DNA of 64,000 nucleotides from JACXVD01 sp020446665 (GCA_041396905.1 JAWKXQ010000001.1:124001-188000); one strand, 5' to 3'. Positions 38,403 through 48,032 are shown, numbered from the stretch's first letter. The notes: generated by a model from the sequence alone, not told the origin. Made by a program: numbers and translations.

Positions 38403-39078
38403 CTGGCTGCAACCCGTTGTTCGCCTTGGTGATTTGACTCGCAGTTTTGAGCAGGGTGACGTCAAGATCGACGTGCTGCGCGGGGTGAATCTTCAGATCA
38501 TGCCGGGCGAGATCGTGGCGCTGCTGGGCCCCTCTGGATCCGGCAAGTCCACCTTGTTGCAAGCGGTGGGCCTGCTGGAAGGTGGCTTTGGCGGAGAGAT
38601 CGAAATTTCCGGCATAGATGCCGCTGCGCTCGGCTCTGACGGGCGCACCACTGTGCGGCGTGAGCATCTCGGCTTTGTCTATCAGTTTCACCATTTGCTC
38701 CCTGATTTCAACGCGCTGGAAAATGTCGTTCTGCCGCAGCTGGTGGCGGGGACGGCCAAGCCTGTTGCGGAGCATCGGGCGGAAGAGCTGCTGACCGCTC
38801 TTGGCCTTGGCCACCGGCTGGACCATCGTCCCAGCCAGCTTTCCGGCGGCGAGCAACAGCGCGTGGCGGTTGCCCGCGCGCTGGCCAATCGTCCTTCCTT
38901 GGTGCTGGCGGATGAACCGACCGGAAATCTTGATGAAGCGACGTCAAATCGCGTGCTTGCGGAATTCCTCGCCCTTGTCCGCGGGGAGGGCAGCGCCGCG
39001 CTGGTGGCGACCCATAATGAACGCCTGGCCGCAAAGATGGACCGGGTTGTGCGGCTGCATGAAGGGGTGCTGGTCTGA
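38395..39078 (+). CDS. lolD: lipoprotein-releasing ABC transporter ATPase
   Basis: 227 residues. ATPase for LolCE. Walker A GPSGSGKST, Q-loop YQFHHLLPDFNALENV (the LolD-typical HHLLPDF), signature LSGGEQQRVAVARAL, Walker B LVLADEPTGNLD and VATHNERLA with the switch His. It begins inside lolC (8-bp overlap). Only one permease gene is present, which fits the LolF-type or homodimeric arrangement in many Alphaproteobacteria. Confidence 0.93.
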   Translation: MNSWLQPVVRLGDLTRSFEQGDVKIDVLRGVNLQIMPGEIVALLGPSGSGKSTLLQAVGLLEGGFGGEIEISGIDAAALGSDGRTTVRREHLGFVYQFHHLLPDFNALENVVLPQLVAGTAKPVAEHRAEELLTALGLGHRLDHRPSQLSGGEQQRVAVARALANRPSLVLADEPTGNLDEATSNRVLAEFLALVRGEGSAALVATHNERLAAKMDRVVRLHEGVLV

Positions 39079-39175
39079 TTCTGCGCTGGTCGAAGTGATT
39101 GTGCCCTTGGTCCATCGCAGCTTGTTTCCGCGCTGATGCCAGCCATTCTCTCCATTCCAAAGGGGAGGACTGACC

Positions 39176-39703
39176 ATGCTGGGACTGATCGCATCGCTCG
39201 CTTTGCTGCAAGCCACCGGGGCCAGTGCTCCGCAGGCAGCCCCGCCACCACCACCATGTTCGGGCGAGGAATTTGCCGCCTTCGATTTCTGGGTCGGCGA
39301 ATGGGATGTCTATCCCAACGGCACTGACCGCAAAATTGCCGATAGCCGGATCGAAAAACTCTATGGCGGCTGCGCGGTTCGGGAAAACTGGATGCCCTTG
39401 CGCGGCGCGGGCGGGGGAAGTCTCAACAATCTCGATCCGGAAAGCGGTCGCTGGCATCAAACCTGGATCGGCTCGTCCCCCGGTCGGGTGGAATTCGAAG
39501 GCGGCCCAGTCGATGGCGGCATGGTCCTCACCGGCTTTTGGCGCAATGTGAACGGGCCGGGACAACACGCCCTGATCCGCATGACCTACACCAAACAGCC
39601 CGATGGTTCGGTGCGACAGCACGGCGAAGCCTCGACAGACCAAGGGGTAACGTGGCAGACCAGCTTTGACTTCATCTATCGCAGCAAGCGGGAGGCCCCA
39701 TGA
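39176..39703 (+). CDS. secreted DUF1579-like protein
   Basis: 175 residues. Signal peptide of about 20 residues (LIASLALLQATGASA), then a Pro-rich linker and FDFWVGEWDVYPNG, the FxxxxGxW-type start found in DUF1579-like lipocalin-like proteins. GSLNNLDPESGRWHQTWIGS and FWRNVNGPGQH continue the beta-rich core. Function unknown, perhaps ligand binding in the periplasm. Its stop overlaps the gpx start by four bases (ATGA). Confidence 0.65.
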   Translation: MLGLIASLALLQATGASAPQAAPPPPPCSGEEFAAFDFWVGEWDVYPNGTDRKIADSRIEKLYGGCAVRENWMPLRGAGGGSLNNLDPESGRWHQTWIGSSPGRVEFEGGPVDGGMVLTGFWRNVNGPGQHALIRMTYTKQPDGSVRQHGEASTDQGVTWQTSFDFIYRSKREAP

Positions 39704-40179
39704 CTACCATCGCTGATTTCAAAGTTGCCACCAACAAGGGCGAGGAACTGGACCTGGCGAGCAAGCTGGGCACGGTCCTGCTGGTGGTGAACACCGCCAG
39801 CAAATGCGGCTTCACCCCGCAATATGACGGGCTGGAGGCGCTATTCCAGCAATATAAGGACAAGGGTTTTGAAGTGCTGGCCTTCCCCTGCAACCAGTTT
39901 GGCGGTCAGGAACCGGGCAATGCCGAAGAAATCGCGGAATTCTGCAAGGTCAATTTCGGCCTGTCCTTCCCGCTGATGCAGAAGATCGACGTGAACGGTG
40001 CCGACGCCAGCCCGCTCTATGACTGGATGAAGGGCGAAGCCCCCGGCCTGATGGGCAGCAAGGGGATCAAGTGGAACTTCACCAAATTCCTGATCGACCG
40101 CGAAGGCAATGTGGTGAAACGCTACGCCCCGACTGACAAGCCTGCGAGCATCGCGAAGGATATTGAAAAGCTGCTGTGA
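39700..40179 (+). CDS. glutathione peroxidase family protein
   Basis: 159 residues. Reduces peroxides using a thiol cofactor. NTASKCGFTPQYDGLEAL holds the peroxidatic Cys (a Cys, not selenocysteine) and AFPCNQFGGQEPG the conserved Gln; WNFTKFLIDREG supplies the Trp/Asn of the tetrad. The second Cys in AFPCNQF suggests an atypical 2-Cys, thioredoxin-using mechanism, which is inference. Co-translated with the upstream secreted protein. Confidence 0.92.
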   Translation: MTTIADFKVATNKGEELDLASKLGTVLLVVNTASKCGFTPQYDGLEALFQQYKDKGFEVLAFPCNQFGGQEPGNAEEIAEFCKVNFGLSFPLMQKIDVNGADASPLYDWMKGEAPGLMGSKGIKWNFTKFLIDREGNVVKRYAPTDKPASIAKDIEKLL

Positions 40180-40187
40180 TCGGCGCG

Positions 40188-40204
40188 CTTGCATGAAATG
40201 CAAG
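40188..40204 (+). terminator. hairpin after glutathione peroxidase gene
   Basis: CTTGCAT-GAA-ATGCAAG, a 7-bp perfect stem with a 3-base loop, eight bases past the stop codon. It lacks a U-tract, so factor-independent termination is doubtful; it could be a 3' end stabiliser. Confidence 0.4.
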
Positions 40205-40425
40205 TTGATGAAGTGCATTCGGTAGCCATTGGGCGAGCGCAAGCTGGTCCATAGGCTGCAAATGGGCGGAATCGACGATGTGAAAGAGCCGGTGCTGCGA
40301 GTGTGGCAGGGCAGGGCGGTGTAGGAAAGCACTGCATATTTCCCACCGAATCCATCCCCACCCTGTGGACAATTCCTGCCCCGGCAGACCTCCCCGAATC
40401 GCACGCAATTTCCTAGCCTGCGCCC

Positions 40426-43400
40426 ATGTCCTACGCCCCCTTTGTCCCGCTGCGTGTTCTCTCGTCCTACTCGATGCTCGAAGGGGCGATTGATCCCAAG
40501 GCGATTGCCAAGCTGGCGAAGGAGCGGAACTTTCCCGCTATCGCGATTTGCGACCGCAATGGGCTGTATGGTGCGGTGATGTTTGCGGGTGCCTGCAAGG
40601 ACGAAGGCGTGCAGGCGATCACCGGCACTTTGCTGGGCGTGGCGCGGGATGAGGCTGCGCGGGTGGTCGATTATCTCCCGCTCTTCGCGCAGGATGAGGC
40701 GGGCTATGACAATCTGTGCCATCTCGTCAGCAAGGCGCATCTGGATCGCCCGCTGGAGCTGGAGCCGCATGTCCAGCTGGCCGATATGGAAGGCTATACG
40801 GACGGGCTGATTGCGCTGACCGGCGCGGGTGAAGGCGGGCTGACACGGCTGCTGGCAGAGGGGCAGCACGATCATGCAGAGGCTCTGGCCGACAGGCTGC
40901 AGGCGTTGTTCCCCGGTCGGCTCTATGTCGAACTGGCCCGCCATAGCAGCGCGGAAAGCGATGCGGCGGAAGAGGCGCTTATCGCGATGGCCTATGCGCG
41001 GGACTTGCCACTGGTGGCGACCAACCCCGCCAATTACGCCGAACCCGGCTTCCACAAGGCGCATGATGCGGCCTTGTGCATCGCCAATAGCTCTCAGCTT
41101 GAAGCAGAGGATCGGCCGCATTCGAGCCCTGAGGCATGGGTCAAATCAGCCAGCATGATGGAGGAGCTGTTCGAGGACCTGCCCGAGGCCACCGCCAACA
41201 CGCTGGTTGTGGCGCAGCGCTGCGCCTATGTGCCGCCCTATCGCGATCCGATCCTGCCCAGTCTGGCCGGCGATCTGGAAGGCGAAGCGCGGATGCTGGC
41301 GGAGGATTCGCGGCGTGGGCTGGTCGCGCGGCTGGAGCCTTACTATCCGGAACCATTCTGGGGTGAGCTTGCCGAGGCGCTGTCCTTGCCTTCGCTCGAA
41401 GCGCTTGAAGAAGAAGGGCAGTCCTTCGATGGGCTCAGGTCGAACGGGATCTGGGAGGAAGTCCTCGAATACAAGAAGCGGCTGGAATTCGAGATCGGGA
41501 TCATCAACCAGATGGGCTTTCCCGGCTACTTCCTGATCGTTGCCGACTTTATCAAATGGGCCAAGGATCAGGACATTCCGGTGGGGCCGGGGCGCGGTTC
41601 AGGCGCAGGCTCGCTGGTGGCATGGGCGCTGACCATTACCGACCTTGACCCGATCAAGCTGGGGCTGCTGTTCGAACGTTTCCTCAATCCCGAACGCGTT
41701 TCCATGCCGGACTTCGATATCGACTTCTGCGAAACGCGGCGCGGCGAAGTGATCCGCTATGTGCAGCGCAAATATGGGCATGATCACGTCGCGCAGATCA
41801 TCACTTTCGGCAAGATGAAAGCTCGCGCCGTGCTGCGCGATTGCGGGCGTATCCTGCAGATGAGCTATGGCCATGTGGACCGGCTGACCAAGATGGTGCC
41901 GAACCACCCGACCGACCCCTGGACGCTACCGCGCGCGCTGAACGGGGCCGCCGATTTCCGGCGTGAATATGACAATGACAATGAGGTGAAGCGGCTGGTG
42001 GACCTCGCCCTGCAGTTGGAGGGGTTGCCACGCAACAGCTCCACCCACGCCGCCGGGGTGGTGATTGGCGACCGTCCACTGGCCCAGCTCGTGCCGCTCT
42101 ATCGCGATCCCCGGTCGGATATGCCGGTGACGCAATATGACATGAAGAATGTCGAAAGCTCAGGGCTGGTGAAGTTCGACTTTCTCGGGCTGAAGACGCT
42201 GTCCGTGCTCAAGAAGGCCACCGATCTGCTGAAAAAGCGCGGGATCGAGATCGACCTGTCCACGCTGAAGCTGGATGATCCGGAAGTCTATGCGCTGCTC
42301 AAATCCGGCAATACGGTGGGCGTGTTCCAGCTGGAATCTGAAGGGATGCGGCGCACGCTGACAGCGGTGAAGCCGACCAATTTCGGCGACATCATCGCGC
42401 TCGTTTCGCTCTATCGCCCCGGCCCGATGGACAACATCCCGCTGTTCGGCAAGCGCAAGGCGGGCGAGGTTCCGATTGAATATCCGCACCCGAAGCTGGA
42501 AGGCATTCTGGCCGAAACCTACGGTATTTTCGTCTATCAGGAACAGGTGATGCAGGCCGCGCAGATATTGGCGGGCTATTCGCTCGGCGATGCAGACTTG
42601 CTGCGCCGCGCGATGGGCAAGAAGAACCAGGCGGAAATGGACAAGCAGCGCGCCCGCTTTATCGAAGGCTGCGCTGAAATATCCCAGATTGATGCCAAGA
42701 AGGCGTCTGAACTATTTGACTTGATTGATAAGTTTGCTGGCTACGGGTTCAACAAATCGCACGCTGCCGCCTATGCTTTGCTCGCCTATCAGACCGGCTG
42801 GCTGAAGGCGCATTATCCGCATGAATTCTACGCTGCAGCCATGTGTTTCGACATGCATCAGTCCGAAAAACTGGCGGTATTTGTCGATGATGCGCGCCGC
42901 TATCACAGCGAGAGGCTGGGCACGGTGGAAGTCGCGCCGCCAGACATCAACCGCTCAGAAGCCGAGTTTACGGTGGAACGCACCGATGAAGGCTTTGCCG
43001 TGCGTTATGCGCTGGCGGGCATCCGCAATGTCGGCGAGAAGGCCATGGAAGCGCTGGTGGCCGAGCGCGAGGAGCACGGCTGGTTTGAAAATCTCCAGCA
43101 ATTGTTCGAACGCATCCCGCCCGGCTCGATGAACCGCCGCCAGCTGGAAGGGCTGATCTGCGCCGGGGCGCTCGACCGGCTGGAGCCGAACCGGGGCAAA
43201 TTGTTCGAAAATGCCGATATGCTGCTGGCCGTGGCCGATGCCGCCAATCGCGAAAAAGCGAGCGGGCAGGCGGGGCTGTTTGGCGGTGAGGAGCATGCGG
43301 GCGACAGTTTGCGGCTGAAAGAGGTCGAGGACTGGAGCCGCGCCGACCGCATGGCGAAAGAGCGCGAGAATTTCGGCTTCTTCTTCTCCGCCCACCCGGT

Positions 43401-44013
43401 GGAGGCCTATCGCGCGGTCGCCTCTGCCAATGGCGCGCGATCCTATGCCAGCCTGATGGAGGGCGGGGCACCACCCGGCGGGCGCGCGCCGGCCGTGATG
43501 GCTGCAATGGTCGAAAGTGTGAAGAAGGGCAAAACGCGGCGCGGGGCGGACTTTATCCGCGCGGATTTCTCCGATTCCTCGGGCCAGTTCAGCGCAGCCT
43601 GTTTCGAGGAAAGTCTCGTGGAAAGCTTCCAGAAATGGGCTGATGATGGCACTTGCATCCTGCTCAATGTGGAGCTGGACAGCCCCAGCCCGGATGAGCC
43701 GCCGCGCATTACCGTGCGGGGCGGGCGGCCACTCAATGATGTGAAAGCGGGGGCGCGGATGCTGCTCAAGCTCGATATTCTCAATCCGCAGGCTTTGATC
43801 GACCTCAAGATGGAACTGGTCCACGGCGCAGAGGGACGCGGCGAAGTGCTGGCCCGTTTGCGCACGGGCACCGAGGTGGAGCCGGTCTTGCGGTTGGGGC
43901 GCGATTTCCAACTCGACGGGGAACTTGCAGAACGCTTGGCAAGTGTCGAAGGACTTGCCAATGTGTCACTCACAACACGGCGTGGGCCTTCGCATCTGAG
44001 GCTCGTCGCCTGA
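40426..44013 (+). CDS. dnaE: DNA polymerase III subunit alpha
   Basis: 1195 residues. Replicative polymerase. N-terminal PHP domain (about 5-280), palm with PDFDIDFCETRRGEVIRYVQ (Asp429, Asp431, Asp433; equivalent to the catalytic Asp of E. coli), GPGRGSGAGSLVAW upstream, YRPGPMDNIPLFGKRKAGE, then helix-hairpin-helix and an OB fold near 1010-1100. Length and the full polymerase set match DnaE1 rather than the SOS-type DnaE2/ImuC. 246 bp of gene-free sequence precede it, where I see no strong promoter. Confidence 0.96.
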   Translation: MSYAPFVPLRVLSSYSMLEGAIDPKAIAKLAKERNFPAIAICDRNGLYGAVMFAGACKDEGVQAITGTLLGVARDEAARVVDYLPLFAQDEAGYDNLCHLVSKAHLDRPLELEPHVQLADMEGYTDGLIALTGAGEGGLTRLLAEGQHDHAEALADRLQALFPGRLYVELARHSSAESDAAEEALIAMAYARDLPLVATNPANYAEPGFHKAHDAALCIANSSQLEAEDRPHSSPEAWVKSASMMEELFEDLPEATANTLVVAQRCAYVPPYRDPILPSLAGDLEGEARMLAEDSRRGLVARLEPYYPEPFWGELAEALSLPSLEALEEEGQSFDGLRSNGIWEEVLEYKKRLEFEIGIINQMGFPGYFLIVADFIKWAKDQDIPVGPGRGSGAGSLVAWALTITDLDPIKLGLLFERFLNPERVSMPDFDIDFCETRRGEVIRYVQRKYGHDHVAQIITFGKMKARAVLRDCGRILQMSYGHVDRLTKMVPNHPTDPWTLPRALNGAADFRREYDNDNEVKRLVDLALQLEGLPRNSSTHAAGVVIGDRPLAQLVPLYRDPRSDMPVTQYDMKNVESSGLVKFDFLGLKTLSVLKKATDLLKKRGIEIDLSTLKLDDPEVYALLKSGNTVGVFQLESEGMRRTLTAVKPTNFGDIIALVSLYRPGPMDNIPLFGKRKAGEVPIEYPHPKLEGILAETYGIFVYQEQVMQAAQILAGYSLGDADLLRRAMGKKNQAEMDKQRARFIEGCAEISQIDAKKASELFDLIDKFAGYGFNKSHAAAYALLAYQTGWLKAHYPHEFYAAAMCFDMHQSEKLAVFVDDARRYHSERLGTVEVAPPDINRSEAEFTVERTDEGFAVRYALAGIRNVGEKAMEALVAEREEHGWFENLQQLFERIPPGSMNRRQLEGLICAGALDRLEPNRGKLFENADMLLAVADAANREKASGQAGLFGGEEHAGDSLRLKEVEDWSRADRMAKERENFGFFFSAHPVEAYRAVASANGARSYASLMEGGAPPGGRAPAVMAAMVESVKKGKTRRGADFIRADFSDSSGQFSAACFEESLVESFQKWADDGTCILLNVELDSPSPDEPPRITVRGGRPLNDVKAGARMLLKLDILNPQALIDLKMELVHGAEGRGEVLARLRTGTEVEPVLRLGRDFQLDGELAERLASVEGLANVSLTTRRGPSHLRLVA

Positions 44014-44037
44014 CAATAAAAAAGGGTGGAGAGAGCC

Positions 44038-45636
44038 ATGCTCGGAGGAATGCAGGACTGGGACCTGCTGGTTACGCATATTATCGACCACGCCGCGCGC
44101 GAACACGGCACGCGTGAACATGTCACGCGCTGGGCTGACGGCAGCGAAACGCGCACAGACTGGGCCGGTGTGCGCCGTGATGCGCTGAAGATGACACAGG
44201 CCCTGCGCGCACTTGGCGTGGGCAAGGGAGACCGGATCGCAACGCTGGCGATGAACCATTCGCGCCATCTGGTCAGCTGGTATGGCGCCGTGGGCGTGGG
44301 CGGTATCCTCCACACCGTGAACCCGCGCCTGTTTGAAGAACAGCTCGAATACATCGTCAATCACGCAGAGGACAAGGTGCTGCTCTATGATGCCGCCTTT
44401 GCGCCGCTGGTGGAGAAGATGAAGCCCAAATGGCCCACTGTCGAAAAATACGTCTGCTATGACGGCGGTGAAGGTGGCAGCGAGTTTGAAGCCTGGATCG
44501 GCGCGCATGATGGCGACACGCAATGGGAAGCCGTCGATGAACGCGATCCCTGCATGTTGTGCTATACCAGCGGGACCACGGGCAATCCCAAGGGTGTGCT
44601 GTATGAACACCGCTCTACGGTGATCCATGCGCTGGCCGGGCTTCAGCCGCACAGCTTTGATTTTGACGCGCAATCGGTGATGTTGCCGGTGGTGCCGATG
44701 TTCCATGCGGCGAGCTGGGGCCTGCCCTGGGCCGGGGCGATGGCGGGCGTGAAATTCGTCTATAGCTGTGTCAACGATCCAGAGGTTCTGTGCACGCTGA
44801 TGGACCGCGAAGGGGTGACCCATTCGGCGGGCGTGCCGACTGTATGGCTCGGCATCTTCCAGCACTGCGATGCCGGCGGTCGTGAAGTGCCCAAGCTCAA
44901 GATCGCGACGAGTGGCGGCTCAGCCGCGCCGCGTTTCATGATCGAACGGCTGATGAAGAATGGCGCGCGCGTCGCCCATGCCTGGGGGATGACGGAAACC
45001 AGCCCGGTCGGCACAGTCGGTGCGCCGACCTTTGACTGGAAAGACAAGAGCTTTGACGATCAGGTCAGCACTGTGCAGATGCAGGGGCGTCCGCCATTCG
45101 GGGTGGAAATCCGCACAGTCGATCTCGACGATATGAGCACGGAGCTGCCGCGCGATGGCAAGACATCGGGCGCGCTGCAGATCCGCGGGCCGTGGATCAT
45201 CAAGCGCTATTTCAAGGCCGAGGAAGACTGCGTCAATGCCGGCAACTGGTTCGATACTGGCGATGTCGGCATCATCCATCCCGATGGCACGTTGCAGCTG
45301 ACTGACCGGACCAAGGACGTGATCAAGTCCGGCGGCGAATGGATCAGCTCGGTCGAGCTCGAAAATGCTGCGGTGGGTCATCCCGAAGTGGCAGAGGCCG
45401 CCGCGATCGGAATGCCGCATCCGAAATGGGACGAACGCCCCGTTCTGTTCGTGGTGCGCAAGCCCGGCTCGAACGTCTCGGCAAAGGATGTCATCGAACA
45501 TCTCAAGCCGCTGGTGGCCAAATGGTGGCTGCCCGATGCGGTGGAATTTGTGGACGATATTCCGCACACTGCGACAGGCAAGATCAGCAAGAAGGATTTG
45601 CGCGACCGGTTCAGCGATTACACGCTGGCTGGATGA
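44038..45636 (+). CDS. acyl-CoA ligase (AMP-forming)
   Basis: 532 residues. Activates fatty or aromatic acids with ATP and CoA. YTSGTTGNPKGVLYEHRS (about residues 178-195) is the AMP-binding loop, AWGMTETSPVGTVG the adenine motif, WFDTGDVGIIHPDG the hinge-proximal motif, and GKISKKDLRDRF has the catalytic Lys. Closest by pattern to medium/long-chain ligases of the AlkK/FadD3-like group. ATG 44038 has GGTGGAGAGAG upstream. It follows dnaE by 24 bp but is probably not functionally linked. Confidence 0.9.
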   Translation: MLGGMQDWDLLVTHIIDHAAREHGTREHVTRWADGSETRTDWAGVRRDALKMTQALRALGVGKGDRIATLAMNHSRHLVSWYGAVGVGGILHTVNPRLFEEQLEYIVNHAEDKVLLYDAAFAPLVEKMKPKWPTVEKYVCYDGGEGGSEFEAWIGAHDGDTQWEAVDERDPCMLCYTSGTTGNPKGVLYEHRSTVIHALAGLQPHSFDFDAQSVMLPVVPMFHAASWGLPWAGAMAGVKFVYSCVNDPEVLCTLMDREGVTHSAGVPTVWLGIFQHCDAGGREVPKLKIATSGGSAAPRFMIERLMKNGARVAHAWGMTETSPVGTVGAPTFDWKDKSFDDQVSTVQMQGRPPFGVEIRTVDLDDMSTELPRDGKTSGALQIRGPWIIKRYFKAEEDCVNAGNWFDTGDVGIIHPDGTLQLTDRTKDVIKSGGEWISSVELENAAVGHPEVAEAAAIGMPHPKWDERPVLFVVRKPGSNVSAKDVIEHLKPLVAKWWLPDAVEFVDDIPHTATGKISKKDLRDRFSDYTLAG

Positions 45637-45638
45637 GG

Positions 45639-45862
45639 CACAGGTTCTGCGCCGGCTCGGCCTTGCCCTCCTTGTCGTTGCCTGTTTCTTCGCAGGTTTC
45701 AGGGCTGTCGCCGCGCCCTTTGCGGTGGGTATAAAGTTGATCTGGTGGAACGATCCGATCAGTCCAGTGACCGATATCTTCATTGGCATCGTGGGTCTGG
45801 TCGGAGGTGTGGTGATTGCTTTCCTGGTGACCCGACAGGTCGCTGGGGCTTGGAAGGAGAGA
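45639..45862 (+). other. open segment encoding two hydrophobic helices, no start codon
   Basis: In frame with the DUF1330 gene and without a stop, this segment reads as two hydrophobic helices, LGLALLVVACFFAGFRAVAA and FIGIVGLVGGVVIAFLVTRQ, joined by a loop with IKLIWWNDPISPVTD. No ATG, and only weak alternative starts, lie in that frame. The ATG at 45633 overlapping the ligase stop is one base out of frame, so a single missing base near 45640 would create a protein starting there, either a separate small membrane protein or an extension of DUF1330. This looks like a genuine coding segment with an error or decay. Confidence 0.45.
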
Positions 45863-46303
45863 ATGATGTCCCAGCGGTCTTATATTGACCCCAGCCGGGC
45901 CAATTTTGAAGCGTTCAAAGGGCTTCCGCGCGATGAGCCGATCCATATGCTCAACCTGCTGCTGTTTCGCGACGCGGCGGAATATCCGGCGGGGCATGAA
46001 CATGCAGGCAAGGGCTGGAGCGGGCAGCGCGCCTACCAGGAATATGGCAAGACCAGCGGGCCGATCTTCCGCCGCGTGGGCGGGCAGATCGTCTGGCGCG
46101 GGGCCTTCCAGTGCATGGTGACGGGGCCGGACGAGCGCGCATGGCACGATGGGTTCGTGGCCCAATATCCGAGCAGCGCGGCATTCTTCGAGATGATCAA
46201 GGATCCGGAATATCAGCTGGCCGTGGTGAACCGCACAGCTGCTCTGGTTGATAGCCGCTTGATCCGCTTCAAACCGGGTGAAGGTGGGGAAGGCTTTGGC
46301 TGA
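45863..46303 (+). CDS. DUF1330-domain protein
   Basis: 146 residues from ATG 45863 (or 145 from 45866), preceded by GGAAGGAGAGA. IDPSRANFEAFKGLPRDEPI then HMLNLLLFRDAA, YGKTSGPIFRRVGG and WRGAFQ are the pattern of DUF1330, a ferredoxin-like fold of unknown activity. The last part, AFFEMIKDPEYQLAVVNRTA, is typical. The upstream in-frame helices could make this a membrane-tethered protein; the strong internal ribosome site argues for a soluble form. Confidence 0.75.
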   Translation: MMSQRSYIDPSRANFEAFKGLPRDEPIHMLNLLLFRDAAEYPAGHEHAGKGWSGQRAYQEYGKTSGPIFRRVGGQIVWRGAFQCMVTGPDERAWHDGFVAQYPSSAAFFEMIKDPEYQLAVVNRTAALVDSRLIRFKPGEGGEGFG

Positions 46304-46309
46304 AACGCA

Positions 46310-46356
46310 GGCAGGTTGAACGGGGAGCGCGCGAGCAACCTGCCAGCGCGCCCCCC
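46310..46356. terminator. hairpin between convergent genes, two alternative stems
   Basis: GGCAGGTTG at 46310-46318 pairs with CAACCTGCC at 46336-46344. Overlapping it, GGGGAGCGCGC at about 46322-46332 can pair with GCGCGCCCCC at about 46346-46355. The two stems exclude each other. The site lies between DUF1330 (+) and the YbjN gene (-) and may end transcription from both sides; no U-run is present. Confidence 0.4.
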
Positions 46357-46367
46357 GATCTCAGAAG

Positions 46368-46874
46368 TCAGTTGCCGTACAGCTCGTCATTCATCTTCTT
46401 GAGCATGTCGGAATAGACCGCCAGCTGGACACGATAATTTTCCATCGTGATCCCGCCATCGACGATCATATAGGCCTGCACAACCGGGCGGCCATCCTGC
46501 ATCTGGTAGCTCTTGCCGGCTGACCATTTGGCGTTGAAATTGATCGTCCGCTGTCGGATCTCATCTTCGCTCATCCCGCTTGGCTTGCCAAACCGGGCGG
46601 AAATGCTGGTGCCTTTGCAAACACCCGTGCTGCTGCTGCAAGCGGTGAAGCGTGCGGTGGCGCGCAGCCCATTCGGGAAAGTGATCAGATAATCGCCAAA
46701 ATCATTTTTGGCCGGTTCCCAGGTCGCGCCCATTTGCCGCAATACGGCAAACAATATGTCTTCATTGAATTCCGTGATGACCTTGGAAGCCCGGAATTCT
46801 TCGGCATTGACGGGTGTGGCAGCCAGCCCGGCAGTGGTTGCCATCATGGCGGCGGCGATCATGAATTTGCGCAT
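46368..46874 (-). CDS. secreted YbjN-domain protein
   Basis: 168 residues. Signal peptide MRKFMIAAAMMATTAGLAAT with cleavage probably after VNA-E. The mature part, ITEFNEDILFAVLRQMGATW and NDFGDYLITFPNGLRATARF, matches YbjN-type (TY3H chaperone-like) domains. Exported, function unknown; YbjN in E. coli affects motility and stress responses, which may not carry over. Frame intact. Confidence 0.75.
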   Translation of the reverse strand: MRKFMIAAAMMATTAGLAATPVNAEEFRASKVITEFNEDILFAVLRQMGATWEPAKNDFGDYLITFPNGLRATARFTACSSSTGVCKGTSISARFGKPSGMSEDEIRQRTINFNAKWSAGKSYQMQDGRPVVQAYMIVDGGITMENYRVQLAVYSDMLKKMNDELYGN

Positions 46875-46946
46875 GTGGTCCCCCTTTTGTGACGTAATGC
46901 CCAGTTTAACGGGCGGGATGATGGGCGCAAGACTGCAATGAAACTA

Positions 46947-48032
46947 TTACAGTAATTGTAACTGTCCTCCCGGCGCGGGCGGCCGGAACTGGCTGCAATC
47001 CAACTCTAATGGCGGATTGTCGATGCCATATCTGCGCCGGGCCTTGTGAAAGCGGGCGCGGAACAATTCGCCCCATACGCCATGCGGCTTCATCCGTTCG
47101 AAGAAGCGCGATTCATTGTCGCGGCCATTGCGCAAGGACTGCACGATTGACATCACCTTGCCCGCGCGCTCGGGAAAATGAACCTCCAGCCATTCGCGGA
47201 ACAAGGGGGCGACTTCATGCGGCAGGCGCAGCATGATCCAGCTGGCGGAACGGACACCGCGGGCAGCGGCTTCTGCCAGGATCTGTTCCATGAATTCGTC
47301 AGTAATCGCCGGAATAATCGGCGCAACGGAGACATGGGCAGGGATGGCTGCTGCAGCCAGCTTCCCCAGTGCATCGAGCCGCTTGCGCGGTGAAGCTGCG
47401 CGCGGTTCGAGCATTTGCGAGAGCGCCGGGTCGAGGCTGGTCACGGAAATGGCAACCGCCGTGAGTTTCAACTTCGCAAGCTCTGCCAGCAGATCGAGAT
47501 CATCCAGCACGCGGTCGCTCTTGGTGGTGATGGTGACAGGATGGCGCGTGTCGAGGCACACCTCCAGCACCTGCCGCGTGAGGCGATATGTCCGTTCAAT
47601 CGGTTGATAGGGATCGGTATTGGTGCCCATCGCAATTGGTGCAGGGCGGTATTTGCGCCGCGCCAATGTCTCGCGCAGCAGGCGCGCTGCATCGGGTTTT
47701 GCGAAAAGGCGAGTCTCAAAATCCAGCCCCGGCGAGAGATCGTGATAGGCATGGGTAGGGCGGGCATAGCAATAGACACAGCCATGCTCGCAGCCGCGAT
47801 AGGCATTGATCGACCGGTCAAAGGGAATGTCGGGCGACTGGTTGAAGCTGAGGATTGTTCTGGGGTGTTCCTCCGTCACCTGCGTGCGCAGCTTTACGGG
47901 CGGCCCGTCCACGGTGGCGATTTGATCGCGCCAGTCGTCGTCTGCTTCGCGAGTCGCAAGCCCGAAACGCAGCGGAAGCGCGCCAGACTGCGCTCCACGG
48001 CCGCGAATGGGGTGTTTGCGGGGATGATCCAT
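46947..48032 (-). CDS. PA0069-family radical SAM protein
   Basis: 361 residues. RGCEHGCVYCYARPTHAY carries the CxxxCxxC motif for the 4Fe-4S cluster and SAM. IAMGTNTDPYQPIERTYRLT, VTITTKSDRVLDDLDLL, and SVAPIIPAITDEFMEQIL follow the radical SAM barrel of SplB-like/PA0069 proteins. The family is widespread, and its reaction is unproven. ATG 48032 (MDHPRKHPIRGRG) fits homologues; the longer open frame upstream is an artefact overlapping moaB. Divergent neighbours: none close. Confidence 0.85.
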   Translation of the reverse strand: MDHPRKHPIRGRGAQSGALPLRFGLATREADDDWRDQIATVDGPPVKLRTQVTEEHPRTILSFNQSPDIPFDRSINAYRGCEHGCVYCYARPTHAYHDLSPGLDFETRLFAKPDAARLLRETLARRKYRPAPIAMGTNTDPYQPIERTYRLTRQVLEVCLDTRHPVTITTKSDRVLDDLDLLAELAKLKLTAVAISVTSLDPALSQMLEPRAASPRKRLDALGKLAAAAIPAHVSVAPIIPAITDEFMEQILAEAAARGVRSASWIMLRLPHEVAPLFREWLEVHFPERAGKVMSIVQSLRNGRDNESRFFERMKPHGVWGELFRARFHKARRRYGIDNPPLELDCSQFRPPAPGGQLQLL

